Source: Liolophura sinensis
Lineage: Eukaryota > Mollusca > Polyplacophora > Chitonida > Chitonidae
Direction: 5' to 3'
NCBI RefSeq assembly: GCF_032854445.1
Contig: NC_088297.1
Location: 7,025,740 to 7,089,739, forward strand
Length of the DNA stretch: 64,000 nt
A program made the translations under genes and the position numbers. The first letter of the stretch is position 1. Every line of letters starts with the position of its first letter. The notes under the pieces were generated by a model. It saw only the letters and a list, made by a program, of their open reading frames with translations, was not told the DNA's origin and did no database searches. Of the stretch, positions 53,335 to 64,000 are shown piece after piece.

Positions 53335-53460
53335 CTTTTATTTATCTATTTGATTGGCGTTTTACGCCGTCCTTCAAAATATTTCTCTTCATACGACGGC
53401 GACCAGCTCTATGGCGGGAGGAAATCGGACAGAGCCGGGGGCGAAACTCACCAGAGCCCT
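53335..53460 (-). repeat. SINE family 1 copy
   Basis: 'tttgattggcgttttacgcc', 'acgacggcgaccagctctat', 'ggaaatcggacagagccggg'. Reverse orientation. Confidence 0.75.
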
Positions 53461-53809
53461 CTGACTGGCCTTTCCATGAACGATCGGATTGGAAACCAGC
53501 ATCAGGAAAACAAATAATAATGGCTTTGCTATGGATACATGCTCGTGTAGAAGGTCTTAATGCATGACCGACTGAATGAAGGAATGACAACGCACGAGAG
53601 ACAATTCAGCCATATCGTGACAAGAACATGTGCGAACCTGGAAACACCATATTTTTCAATATGAAGCTGTCAAAATCCAACAAAATACAGAAGTTTGAAA
53701 AATCGTCATTTAAAGTACGAAAACGGCAAATTTACGATTTATATTAATTAATCGAAGAATTGTTTATAGTTCAGGAGAATTACTATTTTTACCTAGATCA
53801 CAATTAATT

Positions 53810-53852
53810 CTGTTCTTGAATACGGCGTAAAACACCAGTCAAGTAAATAAAT
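53810..53852 (+). repeat. SINE family 1 3' tail
   Basis: 'ttcttgaatacggcgtaaaa' and 'caccagtcaagtaaataaat'. Confidence 0.65.
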
Positions 53853-54650
53853 CAATAAAAACTGATTCAGGTTGCCAGAAGATGCCACTTCTGAGATACA
53901 GGAAAAAACACATTGGATGTTAGCCTGTACAATGTGATCCCAAACATGACCAACGAGAGAAGGGATCGTTATGAAATTTAACTACTTATGATGAACAAAA
54001 TACATACATATTGCACTTGATATATTTGTGGAAAATACGCATGTTTTGAGGGATTGTCCGGCACCAGGAGAAACTGATCTAGGCATACAGATGTATGAAG
54101 ACGGTACAGCAACTTAAAAAAATCTATTCTGTTTCTTTTGTGTAAAATTGAATATATTTTTTCCCTCAGAGTACTCACGTGTTTTATATGGATGCTTCCG
54201 TCAGACTTCCTTATTGCTGGCAGAGCGTCCACACAACGTTTGGTCTGTGCATCTATATAAAGCAATAAATACAAAAGGTGTTTTAAAGACAAACGGAGAG
54301 GCCATACTATAAAAATGATGTTTTCCAATTTTTCCACCTTCGCTCTCGCTGTTCTTCAGGTCCCAGTGACAATCAGAAGCCGACATGCATGTAGCCGTTC
54401 GCGCAGTCTAACAATCTAACGATCTTTCAAGATCAATTGTCTTGATGCAATATGGTGAGCATATCTGTAGTCACTTGCCAAATGTGGGTGGTTTATAAGA
54501 GCCTACTCCGAATTCCTTCATCCTAAAAACTGACTGCCGTCGTATAAATAAGGAAAATATTTACGAGTATATGAGTACTCTCTAGGTTTTCCGCCAGAGG
54601 AAAACATTACCTTCTCTTTTTTACCCACAATTTATATAAATGGTCATTCC
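53853..54650. other. Non-coding stretch, one exon-like open frame on minus
   Basis: On the minus strand 54270-54178 reads DQTLCGRSASNKEV and, in another frame, KRCVDALPAIRKSDGSIHIK before CACGTGAGT, which looks like an exon with a donor. No family is recognised. Confidence 0.25.
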
Positions 54651-55019
54651 AGTCGGTGTAAAACCAAAAGCTTGTCGTTCATATGTTTTTGTCTACAGTC
54701 GGCATAAAACCAGAGTCTCGTTGTTCATGTGTTATTATAAGAGTTCGTGTAAAACCCCAGAAGCTTGTCGTTCATATGTTTTTGTCTACAGTCGGCGTAA
54801 AACCAGAAGCTTGTCGTTCATATGTTTTTGTCTACAGTCGGTGTAAAACCAGAAGCTTGTCGTTCATATGTTTTTGTCTACAGTCGGTGTAAAACCAGAA
54901 GCTTGTCGTTCATATGTTTTTGTCTACAGTCGGCGTAAAACCAGAAGCTTGTCGTTCATATGTTTTTGTCTACAGTCGGCGTAAAACCAGAATCTCGTGG
55001 TTTATATGTTATTATTTAA
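54651..55019. repeat. 46-bp minisatellite, 8 units
   Basis: Units start about every 46 bp (clear starts at 54790, 54836, 54882, 54928 and 54974), each with 'agtcggcgtaaaaccagaag' and 'cttgtcgttcatatgttttt'. The outer units are more divergent than the inner ones. Confidence 0.95.
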
Positions 55020-56128
55020 TCCGTGTTATTCATTACCATACCACAGTCAGGGTGGAGAAAAATCTCACACAGTCCAGTGAACCACAGAGCCACAAAGAAA
55101 AAACGGAGAGGTTTTCACGACAACAGAAGCTGGAATCGAGCTCGCTACCTGGGTGTTGACAGAAAGGCAACACCTCGATCCGTCCTGTGTTCAGGACATC
55201 CGCAAGTTAAGCAGCTTCTCCGTTTGTACCAATACTTAATACATACGGAACAATTTCTAGGATTGAACGGCGCACACGTATACGCTATCGTGTAGCTGAA
55301 TTTGAGTAATTCAAATTTGTACTTCTTTAACCCACCTTTAGTTGCGTAACTTCCGGTCTTGTCGACTTCCTGTAAGACCATGACAAACATTGCAAGAAAC
55401 TTAACACTGAGCCTGTTTTATGTTAGACATTTGTCAAACTCAATACTGGTTATTTGCTAAATAACCAGTAAATTTACCTTGGTGATGTTATGTACATTAA
55501 AACAGAAACAGTGCATGGTATTTTAAAGTAACTAGTAAATGGGAACTTTATCACAAAAAAAAAAAAATTGTCTGAGTTATGGATGAAAGTCAAGGATAGA
55601 CAAAGCGCTGTCTGGATTGAAAGGTAGGGAACTCAAGAATTTAGCAATAAAGGTATACATAGCAGAGTTATCCTACATCTAGATGGCGCTGTGTTAATCT
55701 TGGCTCTTGTTCTTGTGTTGTTTCTCATTTAATGGAAAGAGGGACTGAAAAAAATTACTAGTTTTCTTCTGCTTTTTCCAACACATGCTATACAAAAGCA
55801 GCAACGCTGTGCCGATGAAAAAGGCCTCGACATTATCTGCGCATAAAATAATATAATTAATAATATTACTATTACATTTACTGTTTTTCACGGCCAGATT
55901 AAAAAGAAAGACTGATAAATGTCACATTCTATCGTTAAATAGTTGCAGATGTGTGGCCACATGGAAACAAGAGGTAACCGTGTCTTCAGATTTTAACTAA
56001 CCTGTATATAATGAATGATTGGTTACATTCATTCATTATATATTATAATGGTGTTTATACGCGTACTTTTATTTCCCACATACGACCGGAGAGGACGTCA
56101 AGTGAACTCACGGCGACTGCATTAGTAT

Positions 56129-56130
<2 letters not shown>
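55020..56130. other. Non-coding stretch
   Basis: No supported gene. A minus-strand open frame (55891-55694) has one hydrophobic segment (FFIGTALLLLYSM) but no support as an exon. 56070-56128 resembles the head of SINE family 1 in reverse ('cgaccggagagg', 'gaactcacggcgactgcatt'). Confidence 0.35.

Positions 56131-56131
<1 letters not shown>

Positions 56132-56159
<28 letters not shown>
56132..56159. repeat. (TTTA)n simple repeat, the A-rich tail of a reverse SINE
   Basis: Seven TTTA units directly joined to the SINE at 56160. Confidence 0.9.
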
Positions 56160-56160
<1 letters not shown>

Positions 56161-56350
56161 TGGGTGTTTTACGCCGTGCTCAAGAATATTTCACTTATAC
56201 GACGGCGGCCAGTATTATAGTGGGTGGAAACCGGGCAGAGCCCGGGGGAAACCCACGGCCATCCGCAGGTTGCCGACAGACCTTCCCGCTTACGGCCGAA
56301 GAGGAAGCCAGCATGAGCCGCATTTGTAAGAGGCTCCTGTGTCATTATGC
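56160..56350 (-). repeat. SINE family 1, nearly full-length
   Basis: 'gggtgttttacgccgtgctc', 'acgacggcggccagtattat', stem 'ccgggcagagcccggg', head 'ttacggccgaagaggaagcc' to 'aagaggctcctgtgtcatta'. Confidence 0.85.
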
Positions 56351-58050
56351 TGTGATCGGTTACACTGATTCACAGCTATCTTTTCATGGAACAAGATTAT
56401 AGTTAACAAATCCTGAAGTCGAAAAATGCTGATGTGAATATCAGGATAGGGAATAAGAAGCATTATTTGGGGTTTACCTTCTGATTTTCGAGTGACCCAA
56501 TCGCACAGAGCCCGTCTCCACCAGGGTGGTTCTGGATCGGGGAGACCAATCACGCCCTTGATCCATTTTACTACAAGGTCAAGACTGCTTCTGTTCTTAC
56601 ATCTACAAGCAACACATCAGTTAGGGTGAACATTTACGTGAATACGAGTGACGAACACCACGATGTGGAAGTCTACGTTTGGACTAGGCATCTGCATGTA
56701 GTTGTCGAACGTCTGGATTAAAATAGCAAAGACGGACGTGCATTAACTTACGTCAGTGTACACCAGAAAGAAGCGTTGAAAGCAACAAGATAAATTTTTA
56801 CATTTGCTAGACAACTATACCGTCATGACACCACTGATGTTGAGATGACATAAGCACAGACAAATGTGAAGCAATAGTCACTGTTCCTTCAGAATGTCAA
56901 ATGACACAAATATCACCCACTTGGTGACCAAAAGTAGACATAAAACAACTGAAATCGGTACAATCTTCATCTTCCACTGATGACAAGCTACACCGACATG
57001 TTTTATATGTTCTAGATCTTTGTGACGTCACAAAACCTATGACGTCCCAACGCCTGTGACGTCACTGATAGATCAACTGGAAGCCGCACCCCTTGGTGAC
57101 CAATATAGGCTTACGTCCAATCTTCATTTGACATAACGTCACAATTAGAAGTTTTCGAGTGTAGTCATAGCCGCAACAGAGGAACATGCATTAGCAATAA
57201 ACGTTGCCAATCAACTTGATCTGAGATCTGCTTCATTCTTCCCATCTTGGCTTTCCTAAATACTCTTCTATCTACTAACCTGGAACTCTGTGTTCTACAT
57301 ATTAAAATCGTACGCTGCAAAAATATCTTTCTTGTAATTTTTTAGTAATTCTTAGTTCATAACACCTAGTTATTTGTGAATAATAAAGACCATAACATCA
57401 AAATGGGGTACTCGTAAAACTCATTTCGCATCTAAGAAAACGACTCACAACTATGAATTATTTTGTTTGAATAAAAGGAAAAGAAAATTCTGTGACATCT
57501 TTTGTTTTGATACATACATGTAATTACACTATTGGTGTATGAGTGTCCATAAAACACATACATGAAACATCTGAAGTACACAAGCTCTGTAATATCACAG
57601 AGAACGTTTTGTTCTTCTGCGATTTGGAACTTTTGTGTAGTTTGTTCTCGACCTTTCCAGTACAACAAATGTATCTGTTACACTGGCAGTATGTCAAACT
57701 TCGTTAACCACCATGCTCAATTTGAGTTGGGCATTATGAATTGATTGAAACCAACGAGACGTGCACCATCTAAATGGCGATGAACACCTTGTTTGCGAGT
57801 CTTAATTATAATTTTTGTAGTAATAATGTGGAGAAAAGTGTGGTGTTGGGCGTATTTGGGGATTCCCAAAAGAGTTGTCTCCCCTGAACAGAACTTAAAT
57901 AAACGGAAGGCCAGGCTTGAGGAGTGATCTTTTAAGGTATGTTTAAGAAGGTGGAAAAATACATTGAGTTGCAAACAGGAGGATTTTCCCTGTTGTTACT
58001 CCATCTGGTCAAATACTGCTTAGAACACTATTATTTATTAACTATTGTGG
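56351..58050. other. Non-coding stretch with a TGACGTCA cluster
   Basis: No supported gene. Three TGACGTC(A/C) sites lie within 42 bp at 57023-57064. Confidence 0.4.
57023..57064. promoter_or_regulatory. Cluster of CRE-like sites
   Basis: TGACGTCA at 57023-57030, TGACGTCC at 57040-57047, TGACGTCA at 57057-57064. These are consensus CREB/ATF sites, spaced 17 bp apart. No gene start is identified nearby. Confidence 0.35.
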
Positions 58051-58059
58051 AAAAAAGAC

Positions 58060-59650
58060 CGAGACGATCTTAATTTTGGTAAGAGCAGCCTAGCCCGCCA
58101 GAGCAAGGGAGTCACGTGATTTGAAAATAGCTTTTGGCGAAGTTCTAACGTTGGTCGAATGGGTGCCTACATTACACTTGTAAATACAGAATACTGCTTA
58201 TAACATATTGGCGACGAGGATCCAAGAACATACCGGGCGGATTAGCATGAGGTTTTATCGCACCATCGACAGTATCTCACAATGAATAAAATATCTCCTC
58301 CACCACCATTTCTGTCTACAACAAGCCTGAACTTGTCATTACACGCAATTTGGGAGCTTTACAATATGAAAAACTGAGAAAAATATAACATTTCGCGATT
58401 GCGCAAACGACTGATGATGATGGATGATTTCACACTTCCGCCTGCTGTAAATGCTACTCGCCTGATTGAAACCGCCGTGAAAGAGGCGCGCTGCCTGTCT
58501 TTATCAAACAGTATTCTGAATCCTTCTGCAGTAAATACAGTACTGGCCATTCAAAAGAAATGGCGTCAGCGCCCTGACAAACAGTAATTTTTAAACCAGC
58601 CTGTGAATAAACATAAACTTTCTTGTTATCGGTGTGGTCCTGCGTCACATTTTGCAAATAACAAGAAATGTCCAGCAAAAAAGCTACACGACGGCTGTGA
58701 TCAGTACGCGGACATTTTGATTCTGTCCGTAAATCTGGTCAGTGTGCTACAAATCCGGTGCACTCTGTGACCTCTGAAAGTGATACTGTTCGGCCTGCCG
58801 TTGGTGATTCCTGTGTGTTGACAACCTGCAGCACATAAGCTACAAAACCGGTGATGTGTGTTCTGACAGTAAATGGTATTTCTGTTCCGATGTTGGTTTA
58901 CACTCACTAGGCCCGAATGTACTGTCAAAAAATGAACCTGTTGATACTTACTTGTGTGAGGTTGAAGGTTAATCTTTAATGAGTAGAGACATGATCAAAT
59001 TGTTTGGGCTGAATGGTGCTACATTATCGTGCGAATCTGAAAACATGAACAGTGTTGATAAAAACAACCCAATGCAACAGTCTTCCTTATCTTCATCAAC
59101 TGAAAGTCCAACACATACAAATGTCAGTTACAAACCGTCTGAGCCCACCTCTGATGTACATGTGGATGGATGGAAGGAACTGTGTGAAACTGTGTTTCCG
59201 CCCACCATAATGCTGGCCGCCGTCGTATAAGTGAAATAATCTTAAGTACGGCGTAAAACACCAATCAAAAAAAAAAACACGTTTGTTTCATCAGATGGCA
59301 ATTTGCTACATAGTAAAGGTTTTATGCACAAAGTGAAAGTCATTGAGAAGACTGTCCCATTGCAACAAAAGCTGAGACGATTTGCATTTGAAGACAGAGA
59401 TAATAGTGGCTGAGTTAAAAAGATTACAGAAACTTGATGTCATGAAAAATGACGTTAGAATGGATATCCCCGATAGTTCTCTGGAAAAAGTGTAGATCTG
59501 AGACTACTATTTCAGACACGCATCCATTACCAAAATTTAATGAATTGTTCTTCGAACTTCGCGGTGCTGAACATTTCTCACGCCTGGAGATTTTGAGCAT
59601 AACGATTGTGTCCAAGACAGATTATGATGCTTTTTTTTAAATGTTTAGCA
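58060..59650 (+). pseudogene. Ty3/Gypsy retrotransposon fragment
   Basis: A tRNA-primer-like start 'attggcgacgaggatc' at 58208 follows what may be an LTR end. A gag zinc knuckle CYRCGPASHFANNKKC (58632; spacing before the last Cys is longer than the usual C-x2-C-x4-H-x4-C) follows the open segment 58399-58587. Reverse-transcriptase pieces include KVKVIEKTVPLQQKLRRF (about 59331) and ISPIVLWKKCRSET / FFELRGAEHFSRLEI (59466-59590). Frameshifts, a SINE at 59200 and the Tc1-like element at 59676 break it. The LTR boundaries are not defined. Confidence 0.6.
59200..59275 (+). repeat. SINE family 1 3' half within the Gypsy fragment
   Basis: 'cgcccaccataatgctggcc', 'cgtcgtataagtgaaataat', 'acggcgtaaaacaccaatca', ending in an A run. 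Confidence 0.85.
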
Positions 59651-59675
59651 TAAAGCAAATCATGAATAACCTGTA

Positions 59676-61182
59676 ATAAACTCTGTCGAAAAAGAAACGC
59701 AATCCCCGTATTTTAGAGATTTTAATATTAAGTTTTAGGACGGCACAACTTTTTTCTTATTGAAGACAGAAGTCAGAAATTTGGCAGAATAATAATCAAG
59801 ATGGTCATGTTTAAAACTGTCTTTTCAAAAGTCATCTCACAGACACCAGTTGCTCACCAGGGGGCGTCTTCCTCAGTATCTCGTATGACCACCACGAGCT
59901 GCAATCACTGCACGGCATCTCCTTGGACAAGAACGGATAAGATGCCGGATTCTCTCCTGGGGAATGGACCTCCACTCCTCCTGTAACGCAACGGCGAGCT
60001 GTTGAAGCGTGTGTGGCGGTGGCTGACGTTGACGCACGTGTCGATCCAGAGTATCCAACAGGTGTTCAATAGGGTTGAGGTCTGGTGATTTAGAGGGCCA
60101 CGGCAAGACATTGACGTTGGAATACTGCAGAAAGTTCATTGTTGCACGTGCAGTATGACGCCTGGCGTTGTCCTGTTGAAAAAGCTGTGTCTGTCGGTCA
60201 ATAATCGGGAGAAGGTGAGGCTGTAACACGTGGTTGATGTAACGTTGGGCTGTCAGGTTCCCTGGAACGATCACCAAGTCCGATTTCTGATTGTACGAGA
60301 TGGCTCCCCAAACCACACTGCCTCCGCCAAATCTGTCCACCTGCCGGACGCAGATTGGCGCAAAGCGTTCATGACGTCTCCTATACACACGCTGTCTTCC
60401 GTCGTGACGTGTCAAAAGAAAACGGGATTCATCAGAAAACCAAATGCGCTTCCAGTTTTGTAAAGTCCATATCCTTACGTTGTTGCACCACCTGAGTCGT
60501 AGGCGTCGACGTAAGGGGCGTAGTACAGGTCCAACAACTGGTCTACAGGCACGTAAACCCGCTTCTTTCAGACGGTTCCTAATCGTTTGAGCCGACACTC
60601 TCCTCAAACCTGGTATTTGTGTGGCAGTCACGGCTGGTAGGGCCTGCCGATTACGCAGGTGAAGGACTCGGATGTACCGATCTTGAAGTGGGGTCGTGAT
60701 TCTTGGCCTTCCACTTCTCGGGCGATCGTTGGTCGAATTAAAGTACTTGTAACGGCTCCAAAGTCGGTGTCGTGCAATAGTACCAAAACTTTCTCCGGCT
60801 TGAAGACAACCAATGGCGATATTTCGGTCGGCAGCACTCAGTCACGGCATTTTACCGACTGCCTTTCGTCGACGAATGAATGAATAAAATACGAAAGCAC
60901 ATGGGCTTTTATACACCCCCACACTATAACTGCCATTGACATGATTTGCAGGTGAATGGTTCTGTGTGCGACGTCAACAGGGTCAGTCCATGCGTTGTGA
61001 CGTCATAAGCAATAAAATACACTTAGGAGAGAAAAGGCAGTTGTTTGGATGGTAATCTTCATTAAAAACGTGTATAATTTCAATACATTTGGCTAAAATT
61101 TAGTTTGGAAGCAATAACTATATTCGAACGAATTTTTGATATCCGAGGACAGGGGTTGTGTTTCTTTTTTGACAGAGTTTAT
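59676..61182 (-). mobile_element. Tc1-like element, distinct subfamily
   Basis: 1507 bp. Inverted ends ATAAACTCTGTCGAAAAAG (left) and, on the other strand, ATAAACTCTGTCAAAAAAG (right), flanked by TA at 59674-59675 and 61183-61184. It encodes a single transposase on the minus strand. It inserted in or next to the Gypsy fragment. Confidence 0.85.
59873..60849 (-). pseudogene. Tc1-like transposase with one nonsense codon
   Basis: From ATG 60849 the third codon is TGA, but the frame is then open to RGGHTRY at 59873 (about 325 codons). Motifs: helix-turn-helix GLRRVSAQTIRNRLKEAGL, hook SGRPRITT, FSDESRF (Asp 1), FQQDNARRHTAR (Asp 2), LNPIEHLLDTLD (Glu), spacing 34. The only downstream in-frame GTG (60631) would lose the first DNA-binding helix. 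Probably inactive. Confidence 0.85.
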
Positions 61183-61184
61183 TA

Positions 61185-61330
61185 TTTATTAACTTACTTC
61201 ATTGGTCCCGCCGGAATATTTCGCTTACAAGGCGGCTGGCAGCTTTATGATTGGAGGAAACTAGCCTTCCCACGTTCGACCGGAGAGGAAGCCAGCCTGA
61301 TCAAAATCTGAACTCACAGCGACTGCATTG
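61185..61330 (-). repeat. SINE family 1, degenerate copy
   Basis: 'ttattaacttacttcattgg', 'ggaatatttcgcttacaagg', 'cggctggcagctttatgatt', head 'cgaccggagaggaagccagc'. Reverse orientation. Confidence 0.6.
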
Positions 61331-61408
61331 GAACATTGAAGTGTTAATGGCGCATTCTAAGATTGTGTGAGATTTTGTATTTTGCAATGTGTTAATTTTA
61401 ATTTTCTA

Positions 61409-62873
61409 TGTCTTCATTTCATGAGCAAAATGTGTTTTAATATTGTTAATAGTCACAGTTAGCACACATTTTATTCCTCAAAACATTTCCTGGTTGAAAA
61501 TGTTGAGTTTGGAGGCCGTTTTTGGAAGAAGTAAAAAATACAGCACCACACTGCATCACGTGCAGTCTTACACGCCGAACTTATGCATGGAAAGCATGCA
61601 GTGTGTGACTATAAAACCGCAACTTCGGGCCGGAAATCGGCGTCTTTCAAGTGGTGTTTTCAAGCTGATTCAACATGCCACGTCTTGACACTGTCACAAG
61701 AAATATTGCCATTGGAAGACTTCAAGCTGGAGAGTCCCAATCGTCCATTTCTAGGCGTCTATACGTCAGCCAGAGCACGATTTCACGGCTTGCTGCCCGC
61801 TACAACAATACTGGGACAACAAATGACCGTCGGCGTTCAGGTCGACCACGTGTCACTACAGCAGCCCAAGATCGCTACATAAGGGTCCTCCATTTGCGTG
61901 ACCGTTGTGCTACAGCTGAAAGCACAGCAGCCAGCATACCGGGACTGAGGAGGATATCAGGTCAGACAGTGCGGAACAGGCTGAGGGAACATGGACTGAG
62001 AGCCAGGGGGCCCTATGTTGGGATCGTGCTGCGTCCTCACCATCGGGCCAATCGCCTCCAATGGTGTAACAACGTGACTGCATGGAATCTACGCAACTGG
62101 CGACGCATTTGGTTCAGTGATGAGTCCAGATTCCTATTGCAGAGACGTGATGGTAGAAACCGGGTTTACAGACGTGCTCACGAACGTTATGCCCCTAACT
62201 GCGTACGCCAAGTGGACAGATTTGGTGGAGGGAGTGTGATTGATGTGGGCAGCAATATTGTATACTGGTCGTACAAATCTTGTCCACGTTCAGGGAAATC
62301 TTACGGCCGTACGCTACCGAGACACCATCCTGCAGCCACACCTCTTACCTGTCATTGACGTTCAGCGAGAGTTGTTCCAGCAGGACAACGCCAGACCGCA
62401 CACGGCACGTGTCACAAGGGACTTCCTCGTCGAAAACAATGTAAATGTGCTACCCTGGCCGTCCCGTTCCCCGGATCTTAACCCAATTGAGCATTTGTGG
62501 GATGAACTTGATCGACGTCTACGCCAACGTCAACCTCAACCCCAAACGCTTCAAGTTGCATGTTTGCAGGAGGGGTGGCACAACATTCCCCAGGCCTCTA
62601 TCCAGCGTCTCATCCAGTCCATGACAAGGCGTGTCAGAACTGTTATTCGCGCCCGTGGTAGTCACAACAGATACTGACATTCCACTCAAGTGGGAGACTC
62701 ATTGTGAGTGTCTTACCTCAAGTTGATGGCCTTGTTGTCTAGATATGGACCCTTCCTTAATCTGTGTAAAAAAATATTTGCAGAATAGCAATTCTGATTT
62801 AGTTATGCATAATTGAAAAGACTGCATCACCTCCGCAAAAAACCGGGTTATGCGTTTCTTTTTTTGGATAGTA
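61409..62873 (+). mobile_element. Tc1 transposon, second copy (left end decayed)
   Basis: Nearly identical to 27604-29134 in the opposite orientation, from 'tgtcttcatttcatgagc' to GGATAGTA at 62873. The left inverted repeat is not recognisable. Confidence 0.9.
61675..62677 (+). pseudogene. Tc1 transposase, second copy (frameshifted)
   Basis: Matches the intact transposase at 27797-28804, but one inserted T near 62240 shifts the frame inside the catalytic domain, and 6 bp are deleted near 62555. The N-terminal 190 residues and the C-terminal 145 residues are each open (61675-62243 and 62240-62677). FSDESRF, QQDNARPHT and LNPIEHLWDEL are present. Confidence 0.9.
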
Positions 62874-63600
62874 TAACTCACTAAAGAGAATTAGCTGTTG
62901 TGGATGTAGACATCTTTATTTTATAAATTAGCTTCCTGCTAAGTTTTGTCTATATAATGTGTAATCCACCTCTCGAGGGCGCAGACGCGATGGCCTATCA
63001 AAAAAAAGCCAGGCAGCGCTAACCCAACGTTAAACGAAAGGCTAAATGTGTTAAATGGGTTTAGTTATATTGTCAATCCGAATACTGGCTGTTTTATCGC
63101 AACAGTGCGTGTACCCTTGCGCGGAATTACCAGACTGGAACGAGGGGTTCATATAATATATATCACATGTTACATGGGGATGATTTTCAACTTTTGTATG
63201 TATCGAGGAGGGATGGATTCATTCAGAGTACATACACAGCGGGTCTATCTGTCCGTCTCGCTCGAGAGACTGGACATATTGCGTCTCTTCTACAGTACAT
63301 GTGCCTTTGACTCAACTATGTTTCGTTCCAGTCAGCTTCCAGATTCAGATTTGGGTTGAAAATTTATCTCACTGAACTTAATCCTTACTTCCCTATTTTA
63401 CACAGTAAAATCATGATGTCAGACATGGAGGTTACGAAAGGCGTATCCGGACAACCATAAACTACCGTCCACAAAACGGACGTGAGAAAGAAAATACACA
63501 AACACCTATGTCCACAATAAAAATTCGACAAAAATCGCGTGTAAACGTAAGTGTGGAAAAACATGGTGACTCAGTTTAACGCGGTAATTGCAGTATGCCA
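62874..63600. other. Non-coding stretch
   Basis: No gene or recognised repeat seen. Confidence 0.35.
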
Positions 63601-63715
63601 TACGTGGAAAGGTCTAGCCGCAGCTTGAAGGTGGTTGTGGGTACCCTCCTGGCTCTGTCCCGTTTACTCCTACAATTTTACTGGCCGCCGTCAAAGTGAA
63701 ATATTCTTGATGTTA
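63600..63715 (+). repeat. SINE family 1 degenerate fragment
   Basis: 'tggctctgtcccgtttactc', 'actggccgccgtcaaagtga', 'aatattcttgat'. Confidence 0.55.
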
Positions 63716-64000
63716 TGTGCACGGAGATGGGCCGGTCTGAGCCGTACCGTTACTGGCTCGGCTCTCCCCTCACGCCAGAGAACCCAGCAAATTGGCCGCC
63801 TGGTCCGCCTAATGCTGTTTCCGTCAGCGATCGATACGGATGGACGGACAGATGGCCCATGCCAGCCGGATAGCCATGCCGGCACTGTGCGCTCCTGAGC
63901 AGTGGAGAGGTCGCACCGTGTACCGTGCATGCACACCGTACTGTGCGGTGTAGCACTGTACCAGTGTAGCACAGTGCAGCACAGTGCAGGGTGTTGGGTT
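63716..64000. other. GC-rich end of window with short tandem repeats
   Basis: 'gtagcac(a/t)gt' and 'gcacagtgca' are repeated between 63940 and 63990. Two overlapping open frames lack motifs; no gene is supported. Confidence 0.4.

Noticed and set aside
54651-55019. Possible CRISPR array
   Set aside because: The units are contiguous with no unique spacers, and the genome is eukaryotic.
54640-55159. Overlapping open frames with repeated 'KPEACRSYVFVYSR'
   Set aside because: They are translations of the 46-bp minisatellite; 46 is not a multiple of 3, so no stable repeat protein can be encoded.
63635-63972. Open frames at the right edge
   Set aside because: GC-rich repeats, overlapping on both strands, without motifs.

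Overview
This is a eukaryotic, intron-bearing, AT-rich invertebrate window. It is probably from a mollusc or another lophotrochozoan: more than a dozen copies of a tRNA-headed SINE with the tail 'acggcgtaaaacaccaatca' are scattered through it, a repeat I associate with molluscs and brachiopods. The species cannot be read from the sequence.

Layout. (1) 59-4699, minus strand: a 14-exon gene whose splice sites and phases all agree. It encodes about 817 residues: an N-terminal zinc-knuckle-like segment, a tyrosine-recombinase (Crypton-like) core-binding and catalytic region, a linker, and a C-terminal KMT5A-like SET domain. (2) 4.7-8.5 kb: non-coding, with short local repeats and one SINE. (3) 8.58-45.9 kb, plus strand: a SAMD3-like gene (SAM domain followed by SAMD3-type exons). 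Its first three recognised exons join in phase, but exon A carries a TGA. Intron 1 holds a decayed zinc-finger/transposase-like gene. Intron 2 holds a large GC-rich viral element.

(4) 13922-42068: a composite Polinton/Maverick (adintovirus-like) element of 28.1 kb. The complete unit (13.9-29.49 kb) has a terminal repeat, left arm (structural and membrane genes, 14.7-20.5 kb), ATPase block (20.5-21.8 kb), right arm (small basic and hydrophobic proteins, RVE integrase, protein-primed DNA polymerase B, Cys-rich protein; 21.8-29.3 kb) and terminal repeat. It is followed by a second right arm (29.49-36.06 kb, same orientation) and a second left arm (36.06-42.07 kb, inverted), each ending in a terminal repeat. 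The ATPase block is the only part not duplicated. Almost every gene is broken; comparing the two copies shows which breaks are private and which are shared. A nearly intact Tc1 transposon (27604-29134) sits in the Cys-rich gene of the first unit, and the second arm keeps the exact empty site.

(5) 46-64 kb: repeat-rich DNA with two SINE families (one nested in the other with a clear target duplication), a hAT-like transposase remnant (minus), GA and 46-bp tandem repeats, a Ty3/Gypsy fragment, a Tc1-like element with one nonsense codon, and a second, frameshifted copy of the 27.6-kb Tc1 element.

How it works together. The YR-SET gene looks like an intact host gene or autonomous element gene. 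The Polinton encodes capsid, packaging, integration and replication functions and now looks inactive. The most novel items are the YR-SET fusion, the architecture and shared lesions of the Polinton composite, and a 20-bp palindrome in its bidirectional promoter.
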